Assembly: GCF_009914315.1 (NCBI RefSeq)
Contig: NZ_CP042596.1
Span: forward strand, 3,224,001-3,288,000
Origin: Granulicella sp. WH15
GTDB lineage: Bacteria; Acidobacteriota; Terriglobia; Terriglobales; Acidobacteriaceae
Direction: 5' to 3'
Length of the DNA stretch: 64,000 bases
Shown here piece after piece: positions 26,837 to 35,993 of the stretch (its first letter is position 1; the number at the start of each line of letters is the position of its first letter). The notes beneath the pieces are model-generated. The model had not been told where the DNA came from and ran no database searches. It was given only the letters and a program-made list of their open reading frames with translations. A program made the position numbers and the translations under genes.

Positions 26837-27412
26837 TTACTCGGCCGCAACCGCGTAAAAACTCACCGAAGCCTCTCCCTGCCGATACTCCCGCGTCCTC
26901 ACCAACCCGCCATACCGCTCGGCCAGCTTGAACTTCCCCTTCGAGGCGTGTTCGGCCAACACCACCGCGCCCTCGGCCAGCATCCCCCGCCCGGCGTCAC
27001 TGCCCAGAAATCGCAGCGTCCCCTCGTACTCCGCCTCGGCCTCATACGGCGGGTCCAGAAACACAATATCGATCTGCCCCTTCAGCTTCGCCACCTTCTG
27101 CAACAGAGCCCCGGTCCCCCGGTCGTCCACCGAGTAACCCTGCGCGATCTTCAACGCAGCCAGGTTCCCTCGCAGCGACTTCAACGCAGGCTCGGCCTTC
27201 TCGGCGAACCACACAAACGCCGCGCCCCGGCTGATGGCCTCGATCCCCACCGCTCCGGTCCCCGCATACAGGTCCACAAACTTACAGCCCTCCAGCCGTG
27301 GAGCCAGAATATTGAACAGCGTCTCCCGCAGCCGATCGCTCGTCGGCCTGGTCGAAATCCCCGGCGGCGAGGCCAGCAGCCGCGACCGGTACGTCCCTGC
27401 AATCACCCTCAT
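26837..27412 (-). CDS. rsmD: 16S rRNA (guanine-966 N2)-methyltransferase RsmD
   Basis: Methylates G966 of 16S rRNA using S-adenosylmethionine. 191 residues, the normal length. Start MRVIAGTYRSRLLASP and TRPTSDRLRETLFNIL are the family signature; the SAM-binding strand VDLYAGTGAVGIEA is at 46-59 and the catalytic DPPY at 120-123. It is divergent from the downstream S2P-like gene by 51 bases. Confidence 0.94.
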   Translation of the reverse strand: MRVIAGTYRSRLLASPPGISTRPTSDRLRETLFNILAPRLEGCKFVDLYAGTGAVGIEAISRGAAFVWFAEKAEPALKSLRGNLAALKIAQGYSVDDRGTGALLQKVAKLKGQIDIVFLDPPYEAEAEYEGTLRFLGSDAGRGMLAEGAVVLAEHASKGKFKLAERYGGLVRTREYRQGEASVSFYAVAAE

Positions 27413-27463
27413 CCTCCCATCCTAACCGCCCCGCCCTCATCGCCCGCAGCATACAATCAAGTC

Positions 27464-28645
27464 ATGCGCGGATGGTCCTTCCCGATCGGCAGAGTTCTCG
27501 GCGTGGATCTCCGCATCCACACCTTCTTCGTATTGCTCTGCGCGTTTTCCATCAGCTACGCCACCTTCGTCGGCGTGGGCACCCACCGTGGCGTGGCCCT
27601 GTGGCTGCTGCTGCTGCTCGCCGTGGCCGTGCGCGAGATCGCCCGCGCCGTCGCAGCCACCTGGTTCTCGCTGGAGCTGCGCGGCATCCTGCTGCTGCCC
27701 ACTGGCGGCCTGCTCACCTTCTCGCCCGAAGCCAGCGTCCGCGCCCAGAGCCCCGCCATCCAGCGCCGCATGGCCATGGTCGGCCCCATCGCCAACTTCT
27801 CCTTCGGCCTCATCATGGCGGCCGTCATCCTGACCTTCGCCCCCTCGACCGACCTGCTCTCGCTGCGCTGGGTCTCCCCCGCGCACCTGCTCCGCGCCCT
27901 GGTCTGGGTCAACATTTTGCTCGGAGCCATCAACCTGCTGCCCGCCTGGCCGCTCGACGGCGCGCGCGTCTTCCGTAGCGAGCTGCTGCCCGCCGGTGCA
28001 GGAGCCACCTCCCGCAGCTCGCGCCTGCTGGCCATCCTCGGCCCCGCCATCGCGCTCATCCTCATCGCGGGCGGCATGATCGTCGTCAATATGTGGATGA
28101 TTATCATGGGCATCACCATCCTGCTCGGCGCCCAGATGGAGTCGCTGCCCCTCCTCCAGCCCGTCACCGCCACCGACGATCCCAGCCAGCCGTCCGTTCC
28201 CACCGGGGCCGAGGCTGTCACCATGCGCGACGTCATGCTGACCGACTTCACCACCCTCTCGGCCTCGGCCACGCTGGAGGACGCCATGCTGCACGCCGGG
28301 CACACCCTGCAGGACGTCTATCCCGTCGTCCGCGGCAACAATCTGGTCGGAGCGGTCTCGCGCCAGAACATCCTTGAGGCGCTGGAGTCGAACGGCAACA
28401 GCTACGTGCAGGGCGTGATGACGCGCAGCTTCCAGACGGCCTCGCCGAACGACTCGCTGGTGGCCACGCTGCGGCGCATCATGGGCACGCTGGCGGGCCA
28501 GGGTGCGCAGTTAGTGCCAATCGTCGAGGGCGAGCGCATCGTCGGCATCATCACTCCGCAGAACCTGCAACGGTCGATGACCACCCTCAACCAGACCCGC
28601 CGCCTGAAGCAAGCCACCCTCGCATCAAAACAGAACGACCGCTGA
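27464..28645 (+). CDS. Site-2 protease (M50) homologue with CBS domains; zinc motif lost
   Basis: 393-residue membrane protein with the layout of the M50/SpoIVFB-CBS group: hydrophobic segments through about residue 230, then a CBS pair (about 235-380). The start ATG at 27464 gives the typical MRGWSFPIGRVLGVDLRIHTFF. The active-site HExxH helix reads REIAR (57-61), with both zinc-binding His replaced by Arg (codon CGC), while the second motif NLLPAWPLDG keeps its Asp165. Without the two His it should not bind catalytic zinc, so it is probably a pseudoprotease that senses or binds through the CBS domains. Longer upstream reading through the opposite rsmD gene is not real. Confidence 0.85.
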   Translation: MRGWSFPIGRVLGVDLRIHTFFVLLCAFSISYATFVGVGTHRGVALWLLLLLAVAVREIARAVAATWFSLELRGILLLPTGGLLTFSPEASVRAQSPAIQRRMAMVGPIANFSFGLIMAAVILTFAPSTDLLSLRWVSPAHLLRALVWVNILLGAINLLPAWPLDGARVFRSELLPAGAGATSRSSRLLAILGPAIALILIAGGMIVVNMWMIIMGITILLGAQMESLPLLQPVTATDDPSQPSVPTGAEAVTMRDVMLTDFTTLSASATLEDAMLHAGHTLQDVYPVVRGNNLVGAVSRQNILEALESNGNSYVQGVMTRSFQTASPNDSLVATLRRIMGTLAGQGAQLVPIVEGERIVGIITPQNLQRSMTTLNQTRRLKQATLASKQNDR

Positions 28646-28699
28646 ATCTAAGCGCCCCAAGAGACCACCTCCGCCGTTGCCTATTCTTTCGCCGTTGCC

Positions 28700-28767
28700 T
28701 GTTCTTTTGGTTGTCATTCAGGAGCGAAGCGGAGGAATCTGCTTCTGCTTTTGCCGTTGCCTCTAAC
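28700..28767 (+). repeat. Intergenic repeat family B, copy 3
   Basis: Same core as copies at 23187 and 26700, flanked by GCCGTTGCC units. It lies in the leader of rsmI, ending about 15 bases before its start codon. Confidence 0.75.
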
Positions 28768-28782
28768 AACCCCAACTACCCC

Positions 28783-29682
28783 ATGACTGACACACTCAAG
28801 CCTGAAACCCTCAAAACCTCCGACAAGCCCATCCCCCCCGGCCTCTACCTGGTCGCCACCCCCATCGGCAACCTCGAGGACATCACCCTCCGCGCCCTCC
28901 GCGTCCTGCGTCTGGCAGACCGCATCGCCTGCGAGGACACCCGCCAGACCCAGAAGCTCCTGAACCACTTCGGCATCCACACTCCCACCGTCAGCTACCA
29001 CCTCTTCAACGAGGGCGAGCGCGCCGCCGAGCTGGTCACCGAGCTGAAGGCCGGAGCCCGCATCGCCATCGTCTCCGACGCCGGAACCCCCGGCATCGCC
29101 GACCCCGGCTCCCAGCTCGCCGCCCAGGCCATCGCCGCCGGAGTCCCGGTCTACCCCATTCCCGGAGCCAACGCCGCCATCAGCGCCCTGATCGCCAGCG
29201 GCCTGCCGTCCGAGAGCTTCACCTTCCACGGCTTCCTGCCGTCCAAACCCGGCCAGCGCCGTTCGGCCCTCGAAGCCCTGCCCAAAGGCCCCACCACCCA
29301 CATCCTCTACGAGTCGCCCCACCGCCTGCTCGAGACCCTCGCCGACCTCGAGCTGACCTTCGGCCCCGCCCAGCACCTCGTCGTGGCCCGCGAGCTGACC
29401 AAGCTGCACGAAGAGTTCCTGCGCGGCCCGGTCGCGGAGATAGCCCAGACCTTCGCCGCGCGAGGCGTCGTCAAAGGCGAGATCGTTCTGCTGCTCACCC
29501 TGGCCGAGTCACAGGTCACCTCCCGCCGCACCATCCTTCAGGATGTAACCGCCCTGATGGCCTCGGATTCCCTCTCCGAGATGGACGCCCTGAAGCGCGT
29601 AGCCCGCGAACGCGGCATCGGCAAGAGCGAGGCCTACCGCGAGTACCAGCGCGAACAGTCAAGAAAAACCAAACGCGGATAA
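28783..29682 (+). CDS. rsmI: 16S rRNA (cytidine-1402 2'-O)-methyltransferase RsmI
   Basis: Modifies C1402 in the ribosomal P site. 299 residues of the tetrapyrrole-methylase fold: GLYLVATPIGNLEDITLRALRVL near the start, CEDTRQTQKLLNHFGI, and the SDAGTPGIADPG glycine-rich SAM-binding loop followed by PGANAAISALIASGLP. The ATG at 28783 is chosen because upstream sequence in the same frame is repeat family B. A family D inverted repeat overlaps the stop codon. Confidence 0.95.
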   Translation: MTDTLKPETLKTSDKPIPPGLYLVATPIGNLEDITLRALRVLRLADRIACEDTRQTQKLLNHFGIHTPTVSYHLFNEGERAAELVTELKAGARIAIVSDAGTPGIADPGSQLAAQAIAAGVPVYPIPGANAAISALIASGLPSESFTFHGFLPSKPGQRRSALEALPKGPTTHILYESPHRLLETLADLELTFGPAQHLVVARELTKLHEEFLRGPVAEIAQTFAARGVVKGEIVLLLTLAESQVTSRRTILQDVTALMASDSLSEMDALKRVARERGIGKSEAYREYQREQSRKTKRG

Positions 29683-29761
29683 AGAAGGATCAAGAAAGAT
29701 AAAAGCACTCAGGCATCAACACCCGAGCATTCAAATCCGCCTTGATCCGTCCTTATCCGCG
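29674..29761. repeat. Family D inverted repeat around the rsmI stop
   Basis: Arms 29674-29694 and 29741-29761 are 21 bases each and complementary except at two positions; both contain the CGGATAA-GGATCAAG motif, also seen at 17824-17842. It could act as a bidirectional transcription barrier between the convergent rsmI and 29790-30212 genes, though no T-run follows. Confidence 0.65.
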
Positions 29762-29789
29762 CTAGACTCTTCGCCCGAACCGGCAATCG

Positions 29790-30212
29790 TTACCCGGCGT
29801 CCGGACGCCCCTTCACCCGGTCGTACATATAGCGGTCGCTGGTCGTTCCCAGAGCCTCGTTGTAGAGGTTCATCTCCCCAGCCGCCAGGTTCAGCTCCTG
29901 CGAGAACTCATGGATCGCCCGCAGCGCGTCGGCAGTCGCCGGAACGCTCACCTTCGGGGTCACCAGGAACTTCTGGTAGCCCTTGTCCACCAGGCGGCTG
30001 ATCTCGCCGCCCAGCACCCAGCCCGGCCGCGCCAGCATCTGCACCGACCCGTCCGAACCCGCGCCGATCTCCGCCGCACACCCGTACTTCCGCACCTGGA
30101 ACGCCCCGCCGCCCCGCTTTGCACCCTCGGAGGCCGGCGCGACATCAAACTTCTGGCTGCCGAGAATGGAAAGGACGTCGTTGAAGCTGCGCTGCTCTGT
30201 TTTCTTAGCCAT
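29790..30212 (-). CDS. Small protein of unknown function (140 residues)
   Basis: Not recognised. A soluble, basic protein beginning MAKKTEQRSFNDVLSILGSQKFDV, with a glycine-rich middle (GGGAFQVRKYGCAAEIGAGSDG) and a regular C-terminus (VSVPATADALRAIHEFSQELNLAAGEMNLYNEALGTTS). No signal peptide, membrane segment or known catalytic motif. It is divergent from cysM by 109 bases and shares the neighbourhood codon use, so it is probably a real gene. Context gives no function. Confidence 0.7.
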   Translation of the reverse strand: MAKKTEQRSFNDVLSILGSQKFDVAPASEGAKRGGGAFQVRKYGCAAEIGAGSDGSVQMLARPGWVLGGEISRLVDKGYQKFLVTPKVSVPATADALRAIHEFSQELNLAAGEMNLYNEALGTTSDRYMYDRVKGRPDAG

Positions 30213-30321
30213 GAGTTACATGTTCCTTATTCTTGGTTCCCGGTTTGCCTGTCAGAACCAGTAATTTACACTCGACATAAATAACTGTCGCACATCGGCA
30301 GCGCAACTCCCAATAGAAACC

Positions 30322-31269
30322 ATGCCTACTCAAACCGAGACCGCAACGAAAACACTCGGGACCAGCCTTCTGGACCGTATTGGCAACACCCCCCTCGTCC
30401 GCCTGGACGAGCTGACAGGCGACCTTCCCGGCATTCAGATCCTCGGCAAGGCCGAGTGGGCCAACCCCGGCGGTTCCGTCAAGGACCGCGCCGCGTCGGC
30501 CATCGTGCTGGACGCCCAGAGCAAAGGGCTTCTCTCGCCCACCAAGGGTCTGCTCGACGCCACCAGCGGCAACACCGGCATCGCCTACGCCATGCTGGGC
30601 GCGGCCATGGGCTTCCCGGTCACGCTCTGTATGCCGTCGAACGTCTCGCCCGAGCGCAAGCAGTACCTCGCCGCCTACGGAGCCACCATCGTCTGGACCG
30701 ACCCCGCCGACGGCTCCGACGGAGCCATCCGCAAGGCCCGCGAGCTGACCGCCGCCGAGCCCGACCGCTACTTCTACGCCGACCAGTACTCCAACGACAA
30801 CAACTGGCTGAGCCACTACCGGACGACAGCCAACGAAATCTGGCGGCAGACAGAGGGCCAGGTCACCCACTTCGTCGCGGGCCTCGGCACCTCCGGCACC
30901 TTCATGGGCACCACCCGCCGCCTGCGCGAGTTGAACCCCAACATCCGCTGCATCTCCATGCAGCCCGACTCGCCCTTCAACGGCCTCGAGGGCCTGAAGC
31001 ACATGGCCACGGCCATCGTCCCCAAGATCTACGACCCCACCCTCGCCGACGAGAACATCGACCTCGAGACCGAGCGCGCCTACGCGATGTGCCTGCGTCT
31101 GGCCCGCAAATCCGGCCTGCTGGTCGGCGTCTCGGCGGGCGGAGCGGTCGCCGCATCGCTCCAGATCGCCCAGCGCGAGCACGCCGCCGGACGCGAAGCC
31201 GTCATCGTCACCATCCTCTGCGACTCCGCAGAAAAGTACATGTCCGAGCGCTTCTGGAAGGAGTCCTAA
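30322..31269 (+). CDS. cysM: Cysteine synthase, CysM-like
   Basis: PLP enzyme of the cysteine synthase family, 315 residues. The PLP lysine is Lys54 in GGSVKDRAA; the phosphate-binding SGNTG loop, GLGTSGTFMG and GVSAGGAV are present. In mycobacteria the homologous CysM uses O-phosphoserine and the thiocarboxylated carrier CysO. The next genes here encode the matching peptidase, CysO-like carrier and E1-like activator, so the same thiocarboxylate route is inferred rather than the free-sulfide CysK route. First gene of the operon; its TAA overlaps the next ATG (TAATG). Confidence 0.9.
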   Translation: MPTQTETATKTLGTSLLDRIGNTPLVRLDELTGDLPGIQILGKAEWANPGGSVKDRAASAIVLDAQSKGLLSPTKGLLDATSGNTGIAYAMLGAAMGFPVTLCMPSNVSPERKQYLAAYGATIVWTDPADGSDGAIRKARELTAAEPDRYFYADQYSNDNNWLSHYRTTANEIWRQTEGQVTHFVAGLGTSGTFMGTTRRLRELNPNIRCISMQPDSPFNGLEGLKHMATAIVPKIYDPTLADENIDLETERAYAMCLRLARKSGLLVGVSAGGAVAASLQIAQREHAAGREAVIVTILCDSAEKYMSERFWKES

Positions 31270-31727
31270 TGCTCAAAATTTCCTACACTGAATACGAGAC
31301 CCTGCGCGCCCACGGCGTCGAGACCTACCCCTACGAGTGCTGCGGTGTCCTGCTCGGCCACTCCACCGAGGCGGGCAACGAGGTCGTCGAGACCGTCCGC
31401 GCGGGCAACACCCGCACCGACTCGGCCCACAACCGCTACCACATCGCGCCCGAGGAGCTGGTCAAGATCCAGCGCCACGCCCGCAAACTGGGCCTCGACA
31501 TCGTCGGCTTCTACCACTCGCACCCCGACCACCCCGCCATGTGGTCCTCCACCGACTTCGCCGAGGCCCACTGGCTCGGCTGCTCCTACCTCATCACCCG
31601 CGTGGCCGGAGACAAGACCGCAGGCGTCTCCGAGGACACCAACTCCTTCCTCCTCACCGGCACCAGCGAGGAAGACAAACGCTTCGAACCCGAGCCCATC
31701 GAGATTTTGATCAACGAAACGGTTTAG
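31269..31727 (+). CDS. Mec-like JAMM (M67) metallopeptidase
   Basis: Zinc metallopeptidase of 152 residues. JAMM motif residues are visible: Glu23 (YPYECCG) and His83-x-His85-x10-Asp96 (HSHPDHPAMWSSTD). Mycobacterial Mec releases cysteine from the CysO-cysteine adduct. It is placed between cysM and cysO, overlapping the cysM stop by one base, so the job of cutting CysO-bound cysteine fits well. Because the neighbouring carrier ends in Gly-Gly-Arg, it may also trim that last residue. Not tested by sequence alone. Confidence 0.88.
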   Translation: MLKISYTEYETLRAHGVETYPYECCGVLLGHSTEAGNEVVETVRAGNTRTDSAHNRYHIAPEELVKIQRHARKLGLDIVGFYHSHPDHPAMWSSTDFAEAHWLGCSYLITRVAGDKTAGVSEDTNSFLLTGTSEEDKRFEPEPIEILINETV

Positions 31728-31916
31728 AATCAAATCAGCATGACATTGCACTATCCAACTCGCTGTCGTTGTTGTTGCCTCGGCTCCTGCCCTGGCCGCC
31801 GCAGCTGTTGTTGTTGTCGTTGCCTCTAGCCCCGGCTTAGAACCCCGCCCACTCGCGGCGCGCCCGGCAAAGTCCCTCTTCACTCTCATCCACATTTCCA
31901 AGCTTTCAGGAGCCTC

Positions 31917-32192
31917 ATGACCATCCACATCCCCACCCCTCTTCGCGCCTACACCGACCGCCAGGAGGCCGTTACCGTCACCGGCACCACCGTAGCCGCC
32001 GCACTCGAAGCCCTCGTCACCCAGTTCCCCGACCTGCGCAACAACCTCTACAGCGCCGACGGCAAGCTGCGCTCGTTCGTCAACATCTACCTGAACGACG
32101 ACGACATCCGCTACCTCCCCGCCAAGGAAGAGACCGCCGTCGCCGAGTCCGACGAGCTGACCATCATCCCCTCCATCGCCGGCGGCCGCTGA
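31917..32192 (+). CDS. CysO/MoaD-like sulfur carrier protein ending in GGR
   Basis: Ubiquitin-fold carrier of 91 residues, the length of the CysO/MoaD family (MTIHIPTPLRAYTDRQEAVTVTGTTV, then LRNNLYSADGKLRSFVNIYLNDDDI). Its C-terminal Gly is normally adenylated and converted to thiocarboxylate. Here the end is IPSIAGGR followed by TGA: one Arg follows the Gly-Gly. A maturation cut by the adjacent JAMM peptidase is inferred. The preceding 189 bases to mec hold a GTTGTT-rich low-complexity stretch. Start ATG at 31917, with AGGAG upstream. Confidence 0.88.
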   Translation: MTIHIPTPLRAYTDRQEAVTVTGTTVAAALEALVTQFPDLRNNLYSADGKLRSFVNIYLNDDDIRYLPAKEETAVAESDELTIIPSIAGGR

Positions 32193-32235
32193 ATCCGCAG
32201 CCCAGAACCCCGCATCTGTAAATAAGAGGCACATT

Positions 32236-33471
<1,236 letters not shown>

Positions 33472-33493
33472 AAATCGCAGCAACAAAAAGAGC

Positions 33494-33528
33494 GGCACCT
33501 CACAATCGAGGTGCCACTTTCTATTCTC
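33494..33528 (+). terminator. Rho-independent terminator after moeZ
   Basis: Perfect 8-base stem GGCACCTC/GAGGTGCC with loop ACAATC, followed by ACTTTCTATTCT, 20-55 bases past the stop codon. Confidence 0.75.
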
Positions 33529-33533
33529 TAAAA

Positions 33534-33605
33534 ACAAAAAACACGCGAAGCGTCCAAAACCGCACGAAGTGCCGCCCGCCCGGCGCGAGGGCGCTGTTGC
33601 CGTTG
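33534..33605 (-). repeat. Intergenic repeat family A, reverse copy
   Basis: Reverse complement of family A with hairpin GCAC-GAA-GTGC (33562-33572) and the ACACGCGAAGCGT second hairpin. It lies between the moeZ terminator and the amidohydrolase stop. Confidence 0.75.
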
Positions 33606-33621
33606 CTCCTGGAGCCTTCTC

Positions 33622-35322
33622 TTACGCCTGATAGACCGTAGCCCCACCCACCACGGTCTTCACAATCTGAATATCCTTGATCTTCCCCGGCTCCACGGTA
33701 TGAGGATCATTCGCCAGCACCACAAAATCCGCCAGCTTCCCTGGAGTGATCGAGCCTTTAATCCCCTCCTCGAGCGAGTTATAAGCCCCATTGAGCGTAT
33801 TCACCCGCAGCGCCTCATCCACGCTGATCCGCTGGTTCGCGCCCCACGTCTCCCCATTCCATCCGGTGCGCGTCACCATCGCCTGCACCGCCATCAACGG
33901 CGAGAACGGCCCCGGGCTAAAATCCGAACCACCCGAGGCCACAATCCCGGCATCAAGCAGCGACCGCATGGCAGTCATGTTCTTCATCAGCTCTTCGCCG
34001 TAAAAATGAAACTTATCGGAGTTGTAATACGGGTAGGTGCTGAACTCGGCAGGCACCACGTTCAGAGCTTTCATTCGCCGCACCAGATCAGCGTTGACCA
34101 GGCTGCAATGAGAAATTTTAGGCCGCACATCGGGCCGTGGATACAACTTCAAAGCCCGCTCGTAAGCCGTTAGCGTGCGGTCGATCGCGACGTCTCCATT
34201 GGCGTGGCAGTTCAGCCGGATACCGGCGCGATGCACCCGCTCAGCCCAAGCGTTCAGGTCCTCCTGGCTCTGGATGAGGTTGCCATAGTACGGTGGCGAG
34301 ATGCCCACGAAGGGACGGCTCATCGCCATCGTGCGCTCGGAGAGCGAGCCATCGACGAGGTGTTCCGAGGTAGCGCCCAAGCGAATCCACTCATCGCCAA
34401 AGCCACTCTCGATGCCCGCGTCGATCATCTGGTCGGTCAGTTTATCGCCAGGCTCATAGTTGACGCGGTGCAGCAGTCCACCACGCACGCGCTGCTCCTG
34501 CATGGCCATCAGCACGCCCACCTCGTCGTGATGCACGCTGGTCAGCCCGTACTCGACGAACTTCTTCGACATAAAAGCCACGCCGTCGAGGACGCGCTTC
34601 TCCTTGACAGCCGGAGTAAAGCTCTCAAAGCTGCCGACCTTATCGAGCACCACCCTGGCCCGGTCGGTGACGCGCCCGTTTAGCTCGCCCTGCTCGTTCT
34701 TGTCGAAGGTACCTCCGGGCGGATTGGGCGTATCCTTCGTGATACCCGCCATCTGGAAGGCCTTGCTGTTGTAAAAGTTGGTGTGCCCGCCGCGATGCCG
34801 CACCACCACCGGGTGTTCCGTCGAAACTTTGTCGAGATCCTGCGCGTTCAGCGGGCGGCTATCCTTCAGCTTGGTATCGTCGAAGAAGAAGCCCTCTACC
34901 CACGTCCCCGTGGGCAGAGTCCGCGCACGAGCCTGCAACTTGTCGATGACGCTCTGGATCGTCACGAACTCCACATCGTACGGGTTGCCGACGAGCGCGT
35001 GGTACATCAGCCCCTCGCCACCGCCGTGGTTGTGCGTGTCGATGAACCCCGGCACCACCGTCATCCCGTGGGCATCGTAGCTCTGGGTCTTCCTGCCGAT
35101 GAGCCCTTTGATCTCCGCATTGCTGCCTACCGCGACGAACCGGCCCCCCTTGACGGCGAACGCCTCCGCCTTCGGCAGCCGGTCATCGACCGTATAGACC
35201 TTCGCATTGAAGACCACGAGGTCCGGCTCCTGCGCCTTGAAGCCGGCTTCCTGCGCACGAGCACGCAAAGCAATACCGGCCACACTGGCCCCACCCAGGT
35301 TGAGAAAATCCCTGCGATCCAT
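33622..35322 (-). CDS. Exported amidohydrolase family protein
   Basis: 566-residue metal-dependent amidohydrolase of the YtcJ/amidohydrolase 3 group, which hydrolyses amide bonds of unknown substrates. The N-terminus has a twin-arginine motif (MDRRDFLNLGGASVAGIAL), so export by the Tat system is likely. The metal-site motif GFIDTHNH, a HRGGHTN and GSDFSPGPFSPL near the C-terminus, with FVVLANDP at the end, fit the family. It is upstream of an isolated repeat and not in an obvious operon. Substrate unknown. Confidence 0.85.
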   Translation of the reverse strand: MDRRDFLNLGGASVAGIALRARAQEAGFKAQEPDLVVFNAKVYTVDDRLPKAEAFAVKGGRFVAVGSNAEIKGLIGRKTQSYDAHGMTVVPGFIDTHNHGGGEGLMYHALVGNPYDVEFVTIQSVIDKLQARARTLPTGTWVEGFFFDDTKLKDSRPLNAQDLDKVSTEHPVVVRHRGGHTNFYNSKAFQMAGITKDTPNPPGGTFDKNEQGELNGRVTDRARVVLDKVGSFESFTPAVKEKRVLDGVAFMSKKFVEYGLTSVHHDEVGVLMAMQEQRVRGGLLHRVNYEPGDKLTDQMIDAGIESGFGDEWIRLGATSEHLVDGSLSERTMAMSRPFVGISPPYYGNLIQSQEDLNAWAERVHRAGIRLNCHANGDVAIDRTLTAYERALKLYPRPDVRPKISHCSLVNADLVRRMKALNVVPAEFSTYPYYNSDKFHFYGEELMKNMTAMRSLLDAGIVASGGSDFSPGPFSPLMAVQAMVTRTGWNGETWGANQRISVDEALRVNTLNGAYNSLEEGIKGSITPGKLADFVVLANDPHTVEPGKIKDIQIVKTVVGGATVYQA

Positions 35323-35333
35323 CGTCGTCCCCC

Positions 35334-35372
35334 GAGTACTTCGTACCGTTCTCGACGCTTCGCGTGAAAAAC
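35334..35372 (+). repeat. Intergenic repeat family A, partial copy
   Basis: Only the second half: hairpin GTAC-TTC-GTAC at 35336-35346, then GTTCTCGACGCTTCGCGTG. It lies in the 51-base gap between efpL and the amidohydrolase gene. Confidence 0.65.
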
Positions 35373-35373
35373 C

Positions 35374-35949
35374 TTATGCCCGGCCGGTAAACTCCCGCGT
35401 CTCAGTCGAGACCCTGACCCTCTCGCCTTCCTTGATGAACAACGGCACCCGAATCTCCAGCCCCGTCTCCAACCGCGCCATCTTGGTCCCGCTGCCGCTC
35501 GACGAGTCGCCCTTGCCGCCCGTCTCCGCGTACTCCACGTTCAACTCCACAAAGACCGGCAGCACCACGCCAATCGGCCCGCCGTTGTACATGTACAGTT
35601 GCAGCAGTGCGCCCTCGATCAACAGGTCCAGCGCATCACCGACCGTCTCCGCGTTCAGCGTCAGCGTCTCAAAGTTATCTTGATTGAGAAAGTGCGAACC
35701 ATCGCCATCGCTATACAGGTACGAGACAGGCACATACTCCAGGTCCGGCTCCTTGAACTTGTCGCCCGCCTTGAAGCTCTTCTCAAAGACCGCGCCGTTC
35801 AGCAGGTTGCGCATCTTCAGCCGCACCAGCGTCTGCCCTCCGCGCGCCGTCGGAGTGCTGATATCCGAGTCCAGGCACGCATACGGCACATCGTCCATCT
35901 CAAACGTCATCTTCCGCTTGATATTGATTGCATCCAGCAACACCGCCAT
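35374..35949 (-). CDS. Elongation factor P-like protein (EfpL/YeiP type)
   Basis: 191-residue EF-P family protein that helps ribosomes through proline runs and similar pauses. Normal EF-P has a PGKG loop carrying the modified Lys. Here the loop reads STPTARGGQT (31-40), two residues longer, with Arg36 at the tip, matching E. coli YeiP/EfpL (SPTARGA). The C-terminal RVSTETREFTGRA also matches the YeiP end. No lysylation is expected. It is directly downstream of hom; a 26-base duplication carries its start codon. Confidence 0.85.
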   Translation of the reverse strand: MAVLLDAINIKRKMTFEMDDVPYACLDSDISTPTARGGQTLVRLKMRNLLNGAVFEKSFKAGDKFKEPDLEYVPVSYLYSDGDGSHFLNQDNFETLTLNAETVGDALDLLIEGALLQLYMYNGGPIGVVLPVFVELNVEYAETGGKGDSSSGSGTKMARLETGLEIRVPLFIKEGERVRVSTETREFTGRA

Positions 35950-35993
35950 TAAGCCGTCTCCTCATTCATCGCCATTAGGCGGTCTCTTCGTCT
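35942..35993 (-). repeat. Imperfect 26-base tandem duplication at the hom/efpL junction
   Basis: On the minus strand two adjacent 26-base units, about 20 of 26 positions identical, each contain GAGAC-GC-TAATGGCG. The first holds the hom stop codon and the second the efpL start codon, so the junction seems to have arisen by duplication. Confidence 0.6.

Noticed and set aside
26744..27463. Upstream extension of the S2P-like gene to 26744
   Set aside because: That part runs antisense through rsmD. The ATG at 27464 gives the normal family N-terminus.
31765..31830. GTTGTT-rich low-complexity run between mec and cysO
   Set aside because: Looks like simple sequence associated with the B-type repeats; no structure or reading frame supports a function.
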